From contig JAMPAF010000014.1 in NCBI GenBank assembly GCA_023667345.1, positions 1 through 48,989 on the forward strand: a DNA stretch of 48,989 bases. Direction: 5' to 3'. Below are positions 33,131 through 41,811 of this stretch, piece by piece; position 1 is the first letter of the stretch; every line of letters starts with the position of its first letter. Origin of the DNA: Clostridiales bacterium (GTDB lineage Bacteria; Bacillota; Clostridia; Christensenellales; Borkfalkiaceae). Under the pieces are notes generated by a model. The model had not been told where the DNA came from. It did no database searches and was given only the letters and a program-made list of their open reading frames with translations. The position numbers and the translations under genes are program-made.

Positions 33131-33670
33131 ATGCTTAACTATGCGGTATATCTGCAACTTAACGGACTTCTCGGCGAAATTTCGGCTCTTACGCCGAAGC
33201 TCAAAAACGCGGTGGGCGCATACGCGCAATCGGTCGAAGCATATTTGAACGAGTTACAGAGTCTTGTCGACGGGCAGAGACTTCCCGTCTCTTCCGACGT
33301 GGCGGTCGAACTGCAAAAGCTTATCTCGTTCGACGGGAAAGGTCAGGCGCGTCACAGCTCGCGAAAGGAGCGCGACATATTCGCGGTGGGCTGTGTGGAA
33401 CGCGTTCAGCAGAAAATCAAGGACTATCTCGTAAAATACGATAAAACCTTCACCGAGTGCGCGGACGCCTGCCGTCAGCTCGCGGCGCAAATCGTAACGT
33501 TTAACGGCGATTTGCCGAAAGGCGCAAACGCCGTAGACACAATGATTTCAATAGCGCGCAGAACCGACGCTTTAAAACCGTATTATGCCCAGCTCGTCGG
33601 CATTGTGGGAATATTCAATTTAAGGGCAGTGTTCGATTCCGTCCTGCCCCAGGCGGGCATTACAAATTAA
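33131..33670 (+). CDS. Unknown helical protein of the DUF2589 operon
   Basis: A 179-aa protein starting directly after the upstream stop (0-nt gap). It is mostly helical: NYAVYLQLNGLLGEISALTP, VEAYLNELQSLV, VERVQQKIKDYLVKY, then DACRQLAAQIVTFNG. No signal peptide, membrane span or known motif. It might be an adaptor or coiled-coil partner of the two DUF2589-type proteins. The codon choice matches its upstream neighbours, so it belongs to the same unit. Confidence 0.65.
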   Translation: MLNYAVYLQLNGLLGEISALTPKLKNAVGAYAQSVEAYLNELQSLVDGQRLPVSSDVAVELQKLISFDGKGQARHSSRKERDIFAVGCVERVQQKIKDYLVKYDKTFTECADACRQLAAQIVTFNGDLPKGANAVDTMISIARRTDALKPYYAQLVGIVGIFNLRAVFDSVLPQAGITN

Positions 33671-33683
33671 AAGGAGAACTTAA

Positions 33684-34856
33684 ATGACGCAATTTGCAAC
33701 ATACGCTGACCAGACCGTCGGATTCGAGACGGAAATTCAGAACTTTCAGTTAGATACCAGGTTACAAAATAAGACTGAGATTGTAAGGATTTATTCAATC
33801 GATGACGGAAACAAAAAACCGTTTATGAAGCTCGTTTCGGAAGGGTCGGACACAATTAAAACTTCTTACGTTGAGATAGTTTCGGAACCTTATTCCGTAA
33901 AAGAAAACATCCTATTATATTTTAAAGCGATTAAAATTATCTGCAATAATTTAAATAAGCCGAATGTATTAGGGAAAGATAATTCTTTAAAAAATTTTTT
34001 CAATAAAATAAGGGGCTGTTTTAATAAACTCGGGCTAACGTTTGAGTTTGTATCAAAGGAGATTGAAAATTATAAACTTCAAATGTTAACTGGCAAGCAA
34101 AATAATGTAAGCAATATTCATATTAACGTTGCATTGCCGTTTAAAAAGCTTTTAGCATTCGCCACGTGCGGTTTGTTTCCGGAAGGCGATATAAGGACGG
34201 CTGTTTTCCCTTATGTATGCAAGCAGGTGGAAGAAAAATCCGAACTAAATAATCAAAATTTAAAGTCATTATTGGCGCTGCATCTATACCAGTATGCGGT
34301 TTATAGCAAGTTGAGTCTTGAACAGACAAAGATATCTCTTAAAGTAAACGAGCCGTATAAAAATATACAAGATAATAATTCAAATAAACTTTCTTTCAAC
34401 GTGTTATTTAAAGTTTCCAAAGCCGATATTATACGGAACGTACTCAGTGAAGAGGAATGTAAAGAATTATCAAAAGATAAAGTCCGCGATAAAATTTACA
34501 GTCTTCTTATAAATAACGAAACTCTTTTCGGAGTTCCGCGTAAAAAAATATCTGACAAGAAAGAATATTATTGCGATGTTTTGTCCGGTAATGCCCGGCG
34601 CAGATTAGAAAATCGTGATGAATTCATCTACGACGAGCCGAGAATAAGCGGTTTATTGCCAACAGTGAAAATGGAAAATGGAGACGATTACTATATTGTG
34701 GCGGAAATAAGAAAAAAGGAAGGCTTATCCTTAAAAATAACAGATAATTTTAAGAATGCATTAAACGATAATATAGGAAAAGACGAAAGCACTTTTTCGG
34801 GAGCAATTGCAATAGTTGTAAAAAGTTTGAGCGATTTTATAAAAAAAGTCGGGTAA
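33684..34856 (+). CDS. Unknown 390-aa protein closing the DUF2589 operon
   Basis: AGGAG precedes ATG 33684, 13 nt after the previous stop. It has a beta-rich first part (TVGFETEIQNFQLDTRLQNK, IVRIYSIDD), a helical middle with LLALHLYQYAVYSKLSLEQT, and a Lys/Glu/Asn-rich end with TVKMENGDDYYIVAEIRKKE. No signal peptide, membrane span or catalytic motif is visible. It is clearly more AT-rich than the three genes before it, so it may have joined the operon separately. No family recognised. A hairpin CCCGT..ACGGG at 34904-34923 lies after it. Confidence 0.65.
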   Translation: MTQFATYADQTVGFETEIQNFQLDTRLQNKTEIVRIYSIDDGNKKPFMKLVSEGSDTIKTSYVEIVSEPYSVKENILLYFKAIKIICNNLNKPNVLGKDNSLKNFFNKIRGCFNKLGLTFEFVSKEIENYKLQMLTGKQNNVSNIHINVALPFKKLLAFATCGLFPEGDIRTAVFPYVCKQVEEKSELNNQNLKSLLALHLYQYAVYSKLSLEQTKISLKVNEPYKNIQDNNSNKLSFNVLFKVSKADIIRNVLSEEECKELSKDKVRDKIYSLLINNETLFGVPRKKISDKKEYYCDVLSGNARRRLENRDEFIYDEPRISGLLPTVKMENGDDYYIVAEIRKKEGLSLKITDNFKNALNDNIGKDESTFSGAIAIVVKSLSDFIKKVG

Positions 34857-34967
34857 TAGGTTAAATTGAATAAAAACTTAACAGAAAAAGAGTCCTTTTA
34901 GTAGCCCGTCAAATTTTAAACGGGTTGCGTGAACGTCACGTATTTGTTGCTGTAGGGAGCTACACAT

Positions 34968-35303
34968 ATGAGTAAAAAATACGACAGACAAATGGAGCTT
35001 TTAAATCTGCTTTTAAGGTGCGGAAGAATTACGATAGGAAATATTTCAAGCGAGCTCGGGGTGTGCATACATACGATAAAGAGGGATATTGCCGACCTGC
35101 AGTACCATTTTCCCATATTTACGTACGCAGGTAAGGGAGGCGGGGTAGAGCTTAACGCCTGTTTCAGCTTTAACAAACGCATACTTACGGCGGAAAACGT
35201 TTTGTTGATAAAATATTCTTTGGAATTTTTAGCGTGTTCCGGCGATTCGCAAGCTTCGGCGGCGGGCTCGCTTCTGTATAAAATTTTTCATAACACAAGC
35301 TGA
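34968..35303 (+). CDS. Short HTH (DeoR/HTH_11-type) regulator
   Basis: A 111-aa protein, GGGAG upstream of ATG 34968. The N-terminus is a winged helix typical of WYL/DeoR-type regulators: KKYDRQMELLNLLLRCGRIT, GNISSELGVCIHTIKRDIADLQYHFPI then GGGVELN. Such proteins usually continue into a WYL or sugar-binding domain of over 150 residues; here only about 35 residues follow, so it is either a minimal regulator or a truncated one. It stands alone between the DUF2589 operon and a terminator and might regulate either side. Confidence 0.8.
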   Translation: MSKKYDRQMELLNLLLRCGRITIGNISSELGVCIHTIKRDIADLQYHFPIFTYAGKGGGVELNACFSFNKRILTAENVLLIKYSLEFLACSGDSQASAAGSLLYKIFHNTS

Positions 35304-35342
35304 TATGCGGATAGCGCACCTTTTAAAGATGATAAACTTCAC

Positions 35343-35384
35343 GCCCGCGCGGCAAATTTTGCCGCGCGGGCTTTCATTTTTTTT
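35343..35384 (+). terminator. Terminator, GCCGCGCGGC family
   Basis: Stem GCCCGCGCGGCAAA / TTTGCCGCGCGGGC (35343-35371) followed by TTTCATTTTTTTT. Confidence 0.88.
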
Positions 35385-35401
35385 AAACTGTTACCGTACG
35401 C

Positions 35402-35431
35402 TTGATTTGAACGTAATCATTATGCTATAAT
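35402..35431 (+). promoter_or_regulatory. Promoter of the kinase/transport operon
   Basis: TTGATT (35402-35407), an 18-nt spacer and TATAAT (35426-35431). AAGGG precedes ATG 35460. Confidence 0.7.
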
Positions 35432-35459
35432 ATTATATACATACGCAAGGGCTTAAATT

Positions 35460-37685
35460 ATGAAAAGGTATAAAAAGTTAATTTATGTAATAACTGCATT
35501 TATTGTTGCGGTCACAATCGGTTTGATTGTTGGCGTTTATACAATCATAACGAAGAATATAGTCGAAAAAGCTACGATAGATAATATAAGCGAAATCGCC
35601 ACGCACGACAGAAATACCATAACTATGTTCGTCGAATTCAATATGAAGAATTTGCAACGAATAGGTCAGCGTTTAAAGCGCAACGCGGGCGATTTGAATA
35701 CCAAGCGTAAAATTAACGAATATCTTGGTAACGAGGCGTACGAGTCGACTTTCGACAAGGTTTACCTTTTGATGGACGGGGAGGAAGGCTCGTATTACAC
35801 CGATATAACCTACCGCAAGGACGCAACCACTTCGGATTTTTACGATTACGGCAAACTTTTGGACAAGAGCGGCACTTACAAAGCCGTAGGTTTCGACGAA
35901 CTGCCTGTTATGAGTTCTGAAAAGGTGGTTATCTACGCATACGAACTCAGGGGTGCGCTCGATAATATCGAACTTAATGACGGCGAGGTAAGCGGCACGG
36001 TGCGCGCGGTAATCGGCGTGACGAAGCGTTCCTCGATTACCGACGGGCTGGTTATCGAAAGCTTTGTAGACGATTCGGGCAATGTGCGCGGTTTCAGCTC
36101 GGTCGTCGATGCGGACGGATATTATGTGGTTGACAGGGAAAATTTCGCCAACTACGATTCTGATAATTGGCTCGAAAATATTGAGAAGAGCAGCAGTTCG
36201 GGGCTCTCGCGCCCGCAAATCGTAGTGAAAATGCAAAAGGGCGAAACCTTCTGGTTCTACAACGAAGCGGGTGGCGTGCGCGAGCTCAACTATTGTATAC
36301 CGCTTATCGAAAGCGGCGACTATCTCGGTTGGTACTTTTTAATGTCGGTCAACGACGTGGCTCTCGCCGAGCAGACGGGCTCGTTTGTATGGATGATTGT
36401 CGTTGCGCTCGCAATCACCGTTGCGGTGGCAATCGCCGCGCTCGTCGTGCTTTTGATAATGCAGGGCAAAAAGGAAAAGGCGTACGCGCAGGAGAGGGCG
36501 CAGAGCGTGTTCCTTTCGAATATGAGCCACGAAATCCGCACGCCGCTAAACGGACTTGTCGGCTTGAACTATCTGATGCTATCGGCTATCGACGACCCGA
36601 CAAAGCACGGGCAGATTAAGGAGTGGCTGTCGAAATCGCACAGCACCTCGAAATACCTGCTCTCGCTCATAAACGACATTCTCGACATATCCAAACTGCG
36701 CGCGGGTAAGGTGGAGGTTATGCACGAGCCTCTTCTTATAGAAGCCGTCGCCGAATCCGTCTACTCTATGCAGTGCGACAATATACAGTCGCGCGGGATA
36801 GAATACGAAAGCGTGTTAAACATTACCGAACCCTGCATTTCGGGCGATGAGGTGCATATTAAACAGGTGCTTATGAATATCGTGGGCAACGCCGCGAAAT
36901 TCACGCCCGCGGGCGGCAAAATTAAGCTGACGGTAAGCCAGCAAAAGACGGACGAGAGGCACGTTACCACGACGTTTGTCTGCGAGGACACGGGTTGCGG
37001 AATGAGCAAGGAGTTTTTAACCAAAATTTTCGACGCGTTCACGCAGGACAGAAACAGTACCACCGCATCCACAAAGGGCACGGGGCTTGGTATGGCGATA
37101 AGTAAGCTTTTGGTCAACGCTATGGGCGGCGATATCGCCGTCGAAAGCGAGCAGGGCAAGGGCAGTAAATTTACGGTAACTATTCCCGCCGAAATTTCGG
37201 AAATGCCAGACTATCTGAAACTCAGTGTCGGCAATAAGGAAACGGAACAGCTTGTAGAAGAGTGCGCTTCCGACTTTAAGTCGCTCAAAATTCTCGTGGC
37301 GGAGGACAACGAGCTCAACGCCGAAATTTTAATGCAGATATTATCTGCCGCGGGCTTCGATACGGTGCGCGCAGCCGACGGCTTGGAAGCTGTCGCCGAG
37401 TTCGAAAAATCGGATATAGGCGAATTCGGCGTCGTTTTAATGGATATGCGTATGCCCCTTTTGGACGGGTGCGAGGCGGCGGCTAAGATACGCGCTCTCG
37501 ACAGGGCGGACGCAAAGTCGGTGCTCATCTTCGCGTGCACGGCAAACACGTTCAAAGAGGACAGGGATAAGGCTTTCGAAAGCGGTATGGACGACTTTTT
37601 GACAAAGCCCATTGACATTAACGTGCTGTTGCAGAAGATGGAGCACGTAAACCGCGGGAAAAACAACGGCGGTGTAAAGGAGTAA
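35460..37685 (+). CDS. Hybrid sensor histidine kinase with receiver domain
   Basis: A 741-aa membrane protein. TM1 is LIYVITAFIVAVTIGLIVGV; a Cache-like extracellular sensor of about 270 residues follows, then TM2 (WMIVVALAITVAVAIAALVV). The kinase core has HisKA SNMSHEIRTPLNGL (His357), an N-box with NIVGNAAKFTPAGGK, DTGCGM and TGLGMAISKLL. A C-terminal receiver has ILVAEDNELNAEI and MDMRMPLLDG (Asp662 as phospho-acceptor), ending with FLTKPID. No HPt domain or DNA-binding output is encoded nearby, so the downstream signal path is unknown. The solute-binding lipoprotein starts 5 nt after its stop, suggesting a co-receptor. Confidence 0.92.
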   Translation: MKRYKKLIYVITAFIVAVTIGLIVGVYTIITKNIVEKATIDNISEIATHDRNTITMFVEFNMKNLQRIGQRLKRNAGDLNTKRKINEYLGNEAYESTFDKVYLLMDGEEGSYYTDITYRKDATTSDFYDYGKLLDKSGTYKAVGFDELPVMSSEKVVIYAYELRGALDNIELNDGEVSGTVRAVIGVTKRSSITDGLVIESFVDDSGNVRGFSSVVDADGYYVVDRENFANYDSDNWLENIEKSSSSGLSRPQIVVKMQKGETFWFYNEAGGVRELNYCIPLIESGDYLGWYFLMSVNDVALAEQTGSFVWMIVVALAITVAVAIAALVVLLIMQGKKEKAYAQERAQSVFLSNMSHEIRTPLNGLVGLNYLMLSAIDDPTKHGQIKEWLSKSHSTSKYLLSLINDILDISKLRAGKVEVMHEPLLIEAVAESVYSMQCDNIQSRGIEYESVLNITEPCISGDEVHIKQVLMNIVGNAAKFTPAGGKIKLTVSQQKTDERHVTTTFVCEDTGCGMSKEFLTKIFDAFTQDRNSTTASTKGTGLGMAISKLLVNAMGGDIAVESEQGKGSKFTVTIPAEISEMPDYLKLSVGNKETEQLVEECASDFKSLKILVAEDNELNAEILMQILSAAGFDTVRAADGLEAVAEFEKSDIGEFGVVLMDMRMPLLDGCEAAAKIRALDRADAKSVLIFACTANTFKEDRDKAFESGMDDFLTKPIDINVLLQKMEHVNRGKNNGGVKE

Positions 37686-37690
37686 CGGAT

Positions 37691-39091
37691 ATGAAAGCTA
37701 AAAAACTTTGCACAATTTTCGCGGCGCTTGCGTTTGCGGCGTCGGCGGCGTTAGCCGCGCCCGCATTTACCGCTTGCAACAAGGGCGGCGGCACAAAACA
37801 GATTATTATAAAAGTCCCCAGCACGGCTAAGCTCAATGTGCCGGATGAATTAAAACCGGAAGGTAAAAACGATATAACAAACGTAAGCAAGCTTTTACAG
37901 AAAGCGGCGGACGGCTATCTTGCGCAAACGGACGCGGACGTAAAGTTTAAAGTGGTGGAATTTGCAAGCGGCGAGGAATCCAAAGCGATAACCAACACAT
38001 TCGGCACTTCGGACGCGGCGGATATACTCTACGACGGGTTCTTCAATATGAGCTCGTTTATCCACACGGGCAAAGCCGTGCCGCTCGACGACGTACTTTC
38101 CGCCGATACGCTTGCAGACTTAACGGTAAAGTACGTGGAAGACGGCAAGTACAACGGCAGACAGTATATGATACCCTATATGACGTCGCAAAACATACTT
38201 ATCTACAATAAAAAGATGCTTCGCGAGTGCCTGACGGGTACCGAGCTTATGGCGCTTATACCCGCCGAGCAGCAGGGCGAACAGCAAATCTCGCACTGGA
38301 CGATAGAGCAGTGGACGGCTATTTTAGACGCTATGGCGGATAAATATTCCGACGGCTGCGGCAAGGTGCCCATGATGATGTACGCAAAGGACAATCAGGG
38401 CGATACGCATATTATGACGATGCTCCGCGCGTTCGGAAGCGAACTTTTCGACGAAAACGACAACTTTGCGCTAACCGGCGAAAGTACGGTAAAAGCGTTA
38501 GAGTGGCTGCAAAGCGGCGTGGACAAGGGCTGGTATCTGCCCGTCGCCGATTATAAGAGTATGAACGACAACAGCAGTAAGTTTAAGATGGACGAGCTGG
38601 CGTTCTACAACTTCAATTTAGGCAGTTCGAACTACGGTAAGGCGCGCGACGACAAAAACGATGAATACGGCTTTGTAAATTATCCGGGCGATAAATGCAC
38701 CTTCTTTTCCGAAGGGTTCGAGGTTTTCGATAACGGCGATAATGAAAAAATCGCAATCGCCAAAGATTTTATACGCTTTTTCTACGAAGACGGCGATTGG
38801 CTCGAATATTCGGCAAGCGCCATTCCCGTAAGCGGAAAGGTTATGGATAAATATAAGGACAGTATTTTCCTTTTGGACAAATTCAACGAAAACGCCGCAT
38901 GCGCCGTAGATTTTACGCGCAATCTGCCCAACTGGCAGGGCAGTTCAGACTCCGTACGCGAGGTGTTCTATCCCGAAATCGCAAAGCTTTTAAGAAAGGA
39001 ATGCACGCCCGAACAGTGCGCGCAGAGCTTGCAAGAAAAACTCAACGCCGCCATAGAAAGCGGCAGGGCAAACAGCAAATATCACGACTGA
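37691..39091 (+). CDS. Extracellular solute-binding lipoprotein (ABC family 1 type)
   Basis: A 466-aa protein with a lipoprotein signal peptide: KAKKL, a hydrophobic stretch, then FTAC with Cys29. The fold signature of carbohydrate-type solute-binding proteins is visible: DILYDGFFNMSSFIHTGKAV, PLDDVLSADTL, MIPYMTSQNILIYNKKML, WTIEQWTAILDAMADKYSDG, ALEWLQSGVDKGWY and AKDFIRFFYEDGDWLEYSAS. It would be tethered outside the membrane and bind a sugar-like ligand. No matching MalF/MalG-type permease is present; it sits between a sensor kinase and an FtsX-type ABC system, so a sensory role with the kinase is inferred. Confidence 0.88.
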   Translation: MKAKKLCTIFAALAFAASAALAAPAFTACNKGGGTKQIIIKVPSTAKLNVPDELKPEGKNDITNVSKLLQKAADGYLAQTDADVKFKVVEFASGEESKAITNTFGTSDAADILYDGFFNMSSFIHTGKAVPLDDVLSADTLADLTVKYVEDGKYNGRQYMIPYMTSQNILIYNKKMLRECLTGTELMALIPAEQQGEQQISHWTIEQWTAILDAMADKYSDGCGKVPMMMYAKDNQGDTHIMTMLRAFGSELFDENDNFALTGESTVKALEWLQSGVDKGWYLPVADYKSMNDNSSKFKMDELAFYNFNLGSSNYGKARDDKNDEYGFVNYPGDKCTFFSEGFEVFDNGDNEKIAIAKDFIRFFYEDGDWLEYSASAIPVSGKVMDKYKDSIFLLDKFNENAACAVDFTRNLPNWQGSSDSVREVFYPEIAKLLRKECTPEQCAQSLQEKLNAAIESGRANSKYHD

Positions 39092-39106
39092 TTTTCGGGT
39101 GAACAA

Positions 39107-39808
39107 ATGAGCTATATCACACTTAAAAACGTAAGTAAACGCTACCGCACGGGCGAGATTGAAGTCGAAGCTTTGAGCGACGTGTCGTTCGGGCTCGAGG
39201 ACGGCGAATTTACCGTCGTTCTGGGCTCGTCCGGCGCAGGCAAAACCACGCTTTTAAACCTTTTGGGCGGCATGGATACGGCGACTTCGGGCGAGATAGT
39301 TCTCGACGGCAAAAACGTGACCGCCCTGAATAAGCGCGGGCTTACCGAATACCGCCGCAGCGACGTCGGCTTTGTGTTTCAGTTCTACAATTTAATGCCC
39401 AACTTAACCGCGCTCGAAAACGTCGAGATTGCGGTCGAAATCTGCAAAAACGCCCTCGACCCCCAAACCGTTTTAGAAGAGGTGGGGCTGGGCGAGCGGC
39501 TGAACAACTTCCCCGCACAGCTTTCGGGCGGCGAGCAACAGCGCGTGTCGATAGCCCGCGCAATGGCTAAAAACCCAAAACTGCTTCTTTGCGACGAGCC
39601 CACGGGCGCGCTCGACTACGTGACGGGCAAGCACATTTTAAAGCTTTTGTACGACGTTTCCAAACAGCAGAAAAAACCCGTCGTAATCGTTACGCACAAT
39701 GCCGCGCTCAAAGATATGGCGGACAAGGTAATCTACATAAAGAGCGGAAAAATCGAAAAAATCGAGCTCAACTCTTCGCCCAGACCCATCGAGGAGATTG
39801 AGTGGTGA
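39107..39808 (+). CDS. ABC transporter ATP-binding protein (MacB/LolD type)
   Basis: A 233-aa ATPase: Walker [14 protein letters not shown] (from about residue 39), Q-loop [20 protein letters not shown] (typical of the LolD/MacB/FtsE branch), signature [14 protein letters not shown], Walker [13 protein letters not shown] and H-loop VIVTHN. It couples ATP hydrolysis to mechanotransmission or efflux by its partner permease. It overlaps the permease gene by 4 nt and starts 15 nt after the lipoprotein stop. Confidence 0.95.
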   Translation: MSYITLKNVSKRYRTGEIEVEALSDVSFGLEDGEFTVVLGSSGAGKTTLLNLLGGMDTATSGEIVLDGKNVTALNKRGLTEYRRSDVGFVFQFYNLMPNLTALENVEIAVEICKNALDPQTVLEEVGLGERLNNFPAQLSGGEQQRVSIARAMAKNPKLLLCDEPTGALDYVTGKHILKLLYDVSKQQKKPVVIVTHNAALKDMADKVIYIKSGKIEKIELNSSPRPIEEIEW

Positions 39809-41703
39809 AAACGTATCTCAAAACGCTTGTGCGGGTATTCAAAAAACAGTTTACCCGCCTTTTGTCTATAATTTTTATGGTGGTAATAAGCGTGGGGTTC
39901 GTCGCGGGCATAGGCGGCGTTTCCGAAAAGATAGACCGCTCTTTAACCGACTATTACCGTGCGCAGAACGTGAGCGACTTTATAGTTAAGAGCAAGACGG
40001 GCGCGGATTTGGGCGCAAAGGCGGGCGAGCTGAAAGCGCTTTACGGCGAAAACAACGTGAACGCGGGCTTTTCGCTCGACGTAGATTTGGACTTGTACGG
40101 CGACGGAAAAACCCAGCTTACGCGGCTGTACTTTTTGGAAGAGTTCGGCGAAAGCCAGACGGTAAATAAACAGACGGTGCGAAAGAGCGGCGACCCCGCC
40201 GAAACTTATGCGTACGCCGAAGAGGGCGACAACAAGATAAAGGGAGTGCCCGTCGGCATGCAAATCACGCTCGATTTTAAACAGATACTGTCGCTTCCCG
40301 AACAAATGCCCGAGATAAAGACGGCGGTCACGGTGACGAAAACCGTGCTCTCGCCCTTAACCTTCGGCGTGGACGGCGAGCCGAGCTATGAAAACGGCGA
40401 AATTGACGTTCCCGACAATATACAGGACGTAAACAAACTTATCACCGTTGACAACATACTTTATCTTCCTTACAGCGTTCTGCCCGCGCCTATTGCGGGT
40501 ATGCTTCCCAAAAGCGATTTGTATATCGCGCTCGATAACCGAGGCGCGTTTGACGCGTTCGGCGATAGTTATAAGTCGTATATCAACGCCGAAAAGGTCA
40601 AAATCGAAGAAATTTTGGGCGGGGAAAGCGAGGCGCGGTTTATCTCGCTGTACGACAATTACAGTTTCAGCGCGCTGAAATCGTACGGCGACAAGGTGCG
40701 CGCCATTTGCTACGTGTTAATGGTGGCGTTCTTGCTCGTCACCGCGCTCGTGGTTCTGTCTACAATGACCCGTTTAATCGAGGAGGAGAGGGCGCAGGTG
40801 GCGTGCCTTTCTACGCTCGGTTACCCCGCCTGGCGCATAATTTTCAAGTACGTTCTGTTTGCGATGATAGGCTGCGGAATAGGCGGCGCGGGCGCGTATT
40901 TCGTGGAGCTCGGGGTCGTAAACCTGCTGTACTTCGTGTTCAACTACTCGTTCACGATGCCGCCCATGTCGCCGCGCATAACTCCCGTGTTTTATCTCGT
41001 CGTATTTTTCGGCATAGTCATAGTGACTTTGGTTGCCACCGTGCTCGCGGGCAGAAAGCTTACGGGCGACCGACCCGCAAATCTTTTGCGCCCCAAGGCG
41101 CCCAAGGCGGGCAAAAAGGTGTTTTTGGAGCGCATACCCCTTATCTGGAATCTGCTCTCGTTCAAATACAAGTCGACTACGCGCAACGTTTTAAGGTATT
41201 TAAGCCGCTTTTTAATGACGGTGGTGGCGGTAGCCTTTTCGACGGCTTTGGTTATGGCGGGTCTCGCGCTCCTCGATTTGTGCCTCTTCCACGGCATAAA
41301 TTCGCCCTCCGTTATGGCTGTGGCGGTAGTGGTGGTAATTTTTGCGGGGCTTCTGACCGCGGTGGTTATTTACACTCTCACCAACATAAATATAAGCGAG
41401 CGCAACCGCGAGATTGCAACGCTCATGGTTTTGGGCTATCAGGACAGGGAGGTCACGGGCTACATTTACCGCGAGGTGTATATAGATACCGCGGTGGGAA
41501 TTGTTTTCGGTTACCCCTTTTCCGCGCTTTTGATATGGGCGGTTTTCACCGCAATGGGAATGGGCACGCTTGGCGGCGTAAGCTGGTTCGTGTGGCTATT
41601 AGCTCCCTTTGTAGTGTTGGCGTTCACCGCGTTTGTCACCCTGCTTTTGCGGCGCAAAATTTTAAAAATCGATATGAACGAATCCCTCAAAGCCATAGAA
41701 TAG
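39805..41703 (+). CDS. FtsX-like ABC permease (two FtsX domains)
   Basis: A 632-aa membrane protein. GTG 39805 is 8 nt from GAGGAG; GTG 39802 is equally in frame. TM1 (LLSIIFMVVISVGFVAGIGG) is followed by a MacB-like extracellular domain of about 260 residues. A first FtsX domain of three spans follows (ICYVLMVAFLLVTALVVLST, VLFAMIGCGIGGAGAYFVEL, YLVVFFGIVIVTLVATVLAG), then a second FtsX domain after a cytoplasmic linker, with NREIATLMVLGYQDREV typical of the coupling region. With the ATPase it should form a MacB-type or lipid/peptide exporter. Substrate unknown. Confidence 0.92.
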   Translation: MKTYLKTLVRVFKKQFTRLLSIIFMVVISVGFVAGIGGVSEKIDRSLTDYYRAQNVSDFIVKSKTGADLGAKAGELKALYGENNVNAGFSLDVDLDLYGDGKTQLTRLYFLEEFGESQTVNKQTVRKSGDPAETYAYAEEGDNKIKGVPVGMQITLDFKQILSLPEQMPEIKTAVTVTKTVLSPLTFGVDGEPSYENGEIDVPDNIQDVNKLITVDNILYLPYSVLPAPIAGMLPKSDLYIALDNRGAFDAFGDSYKSYINAEKVKIEEILGGESEARFISLYDNYSFSALKSYGDKVRAICYVLMVAFLLVTALVVLSTMTRLIEEERAQVACLSTLGYPAWRIIFKYVLFAMIGCGIGGAGAYFVELGVVNLLYFVFNYSFTMPPMSPRITPVFYLVVFFGIVIVTLVATVLAGRKLTGDRPANLLRPKAPKAGKKVFLERIPLIWNLLSFKYKSTTRNVLRYLSRFLMTVVAVAFSTALVMAGLALLDLCLFHGINSPSVMAVAVVVVIFAGLLTAVVIYTLTNINISERNREIATLMVLGYQDREVTGYIYREVYIDTAVGIVFGYPFSALLIWAVFTAMGMGTLGGVSWFVWLLAPFVVLAFTAFVTLLLRRKILKIDMNESLKAIE

Positions 41704-41756
41704 CGGTAATTTATAGTTAATATTAACCAAAAAATCAAGAATTTTACATAAAACGC

Positions 41757-41783
41757 TTGACAAACGGGCGGAGTAAATATAAT
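41757..41783 (+). promoter_or_regulatory. Promoter of the transglutaminase-like gene
   Basis: TTGACA (41757-41762) and TATAAT (41778-41783) with a short 15-nt spacer. ACGGAGG precedes ATG 41812. Confidence 0.55.
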
Positions 41784-41811
41784 TTAAAGACAGCAAATAA
41801 ACGGAGGTTTT

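Noticed and set aside
40707-41720. 337-codon plus-strand open frame overlapping the FtsX permease
   Set aside because: The permease frame has membrane spans and family motifs; the overlapping frame is His/Arg/Gly-rich shadow sequence.
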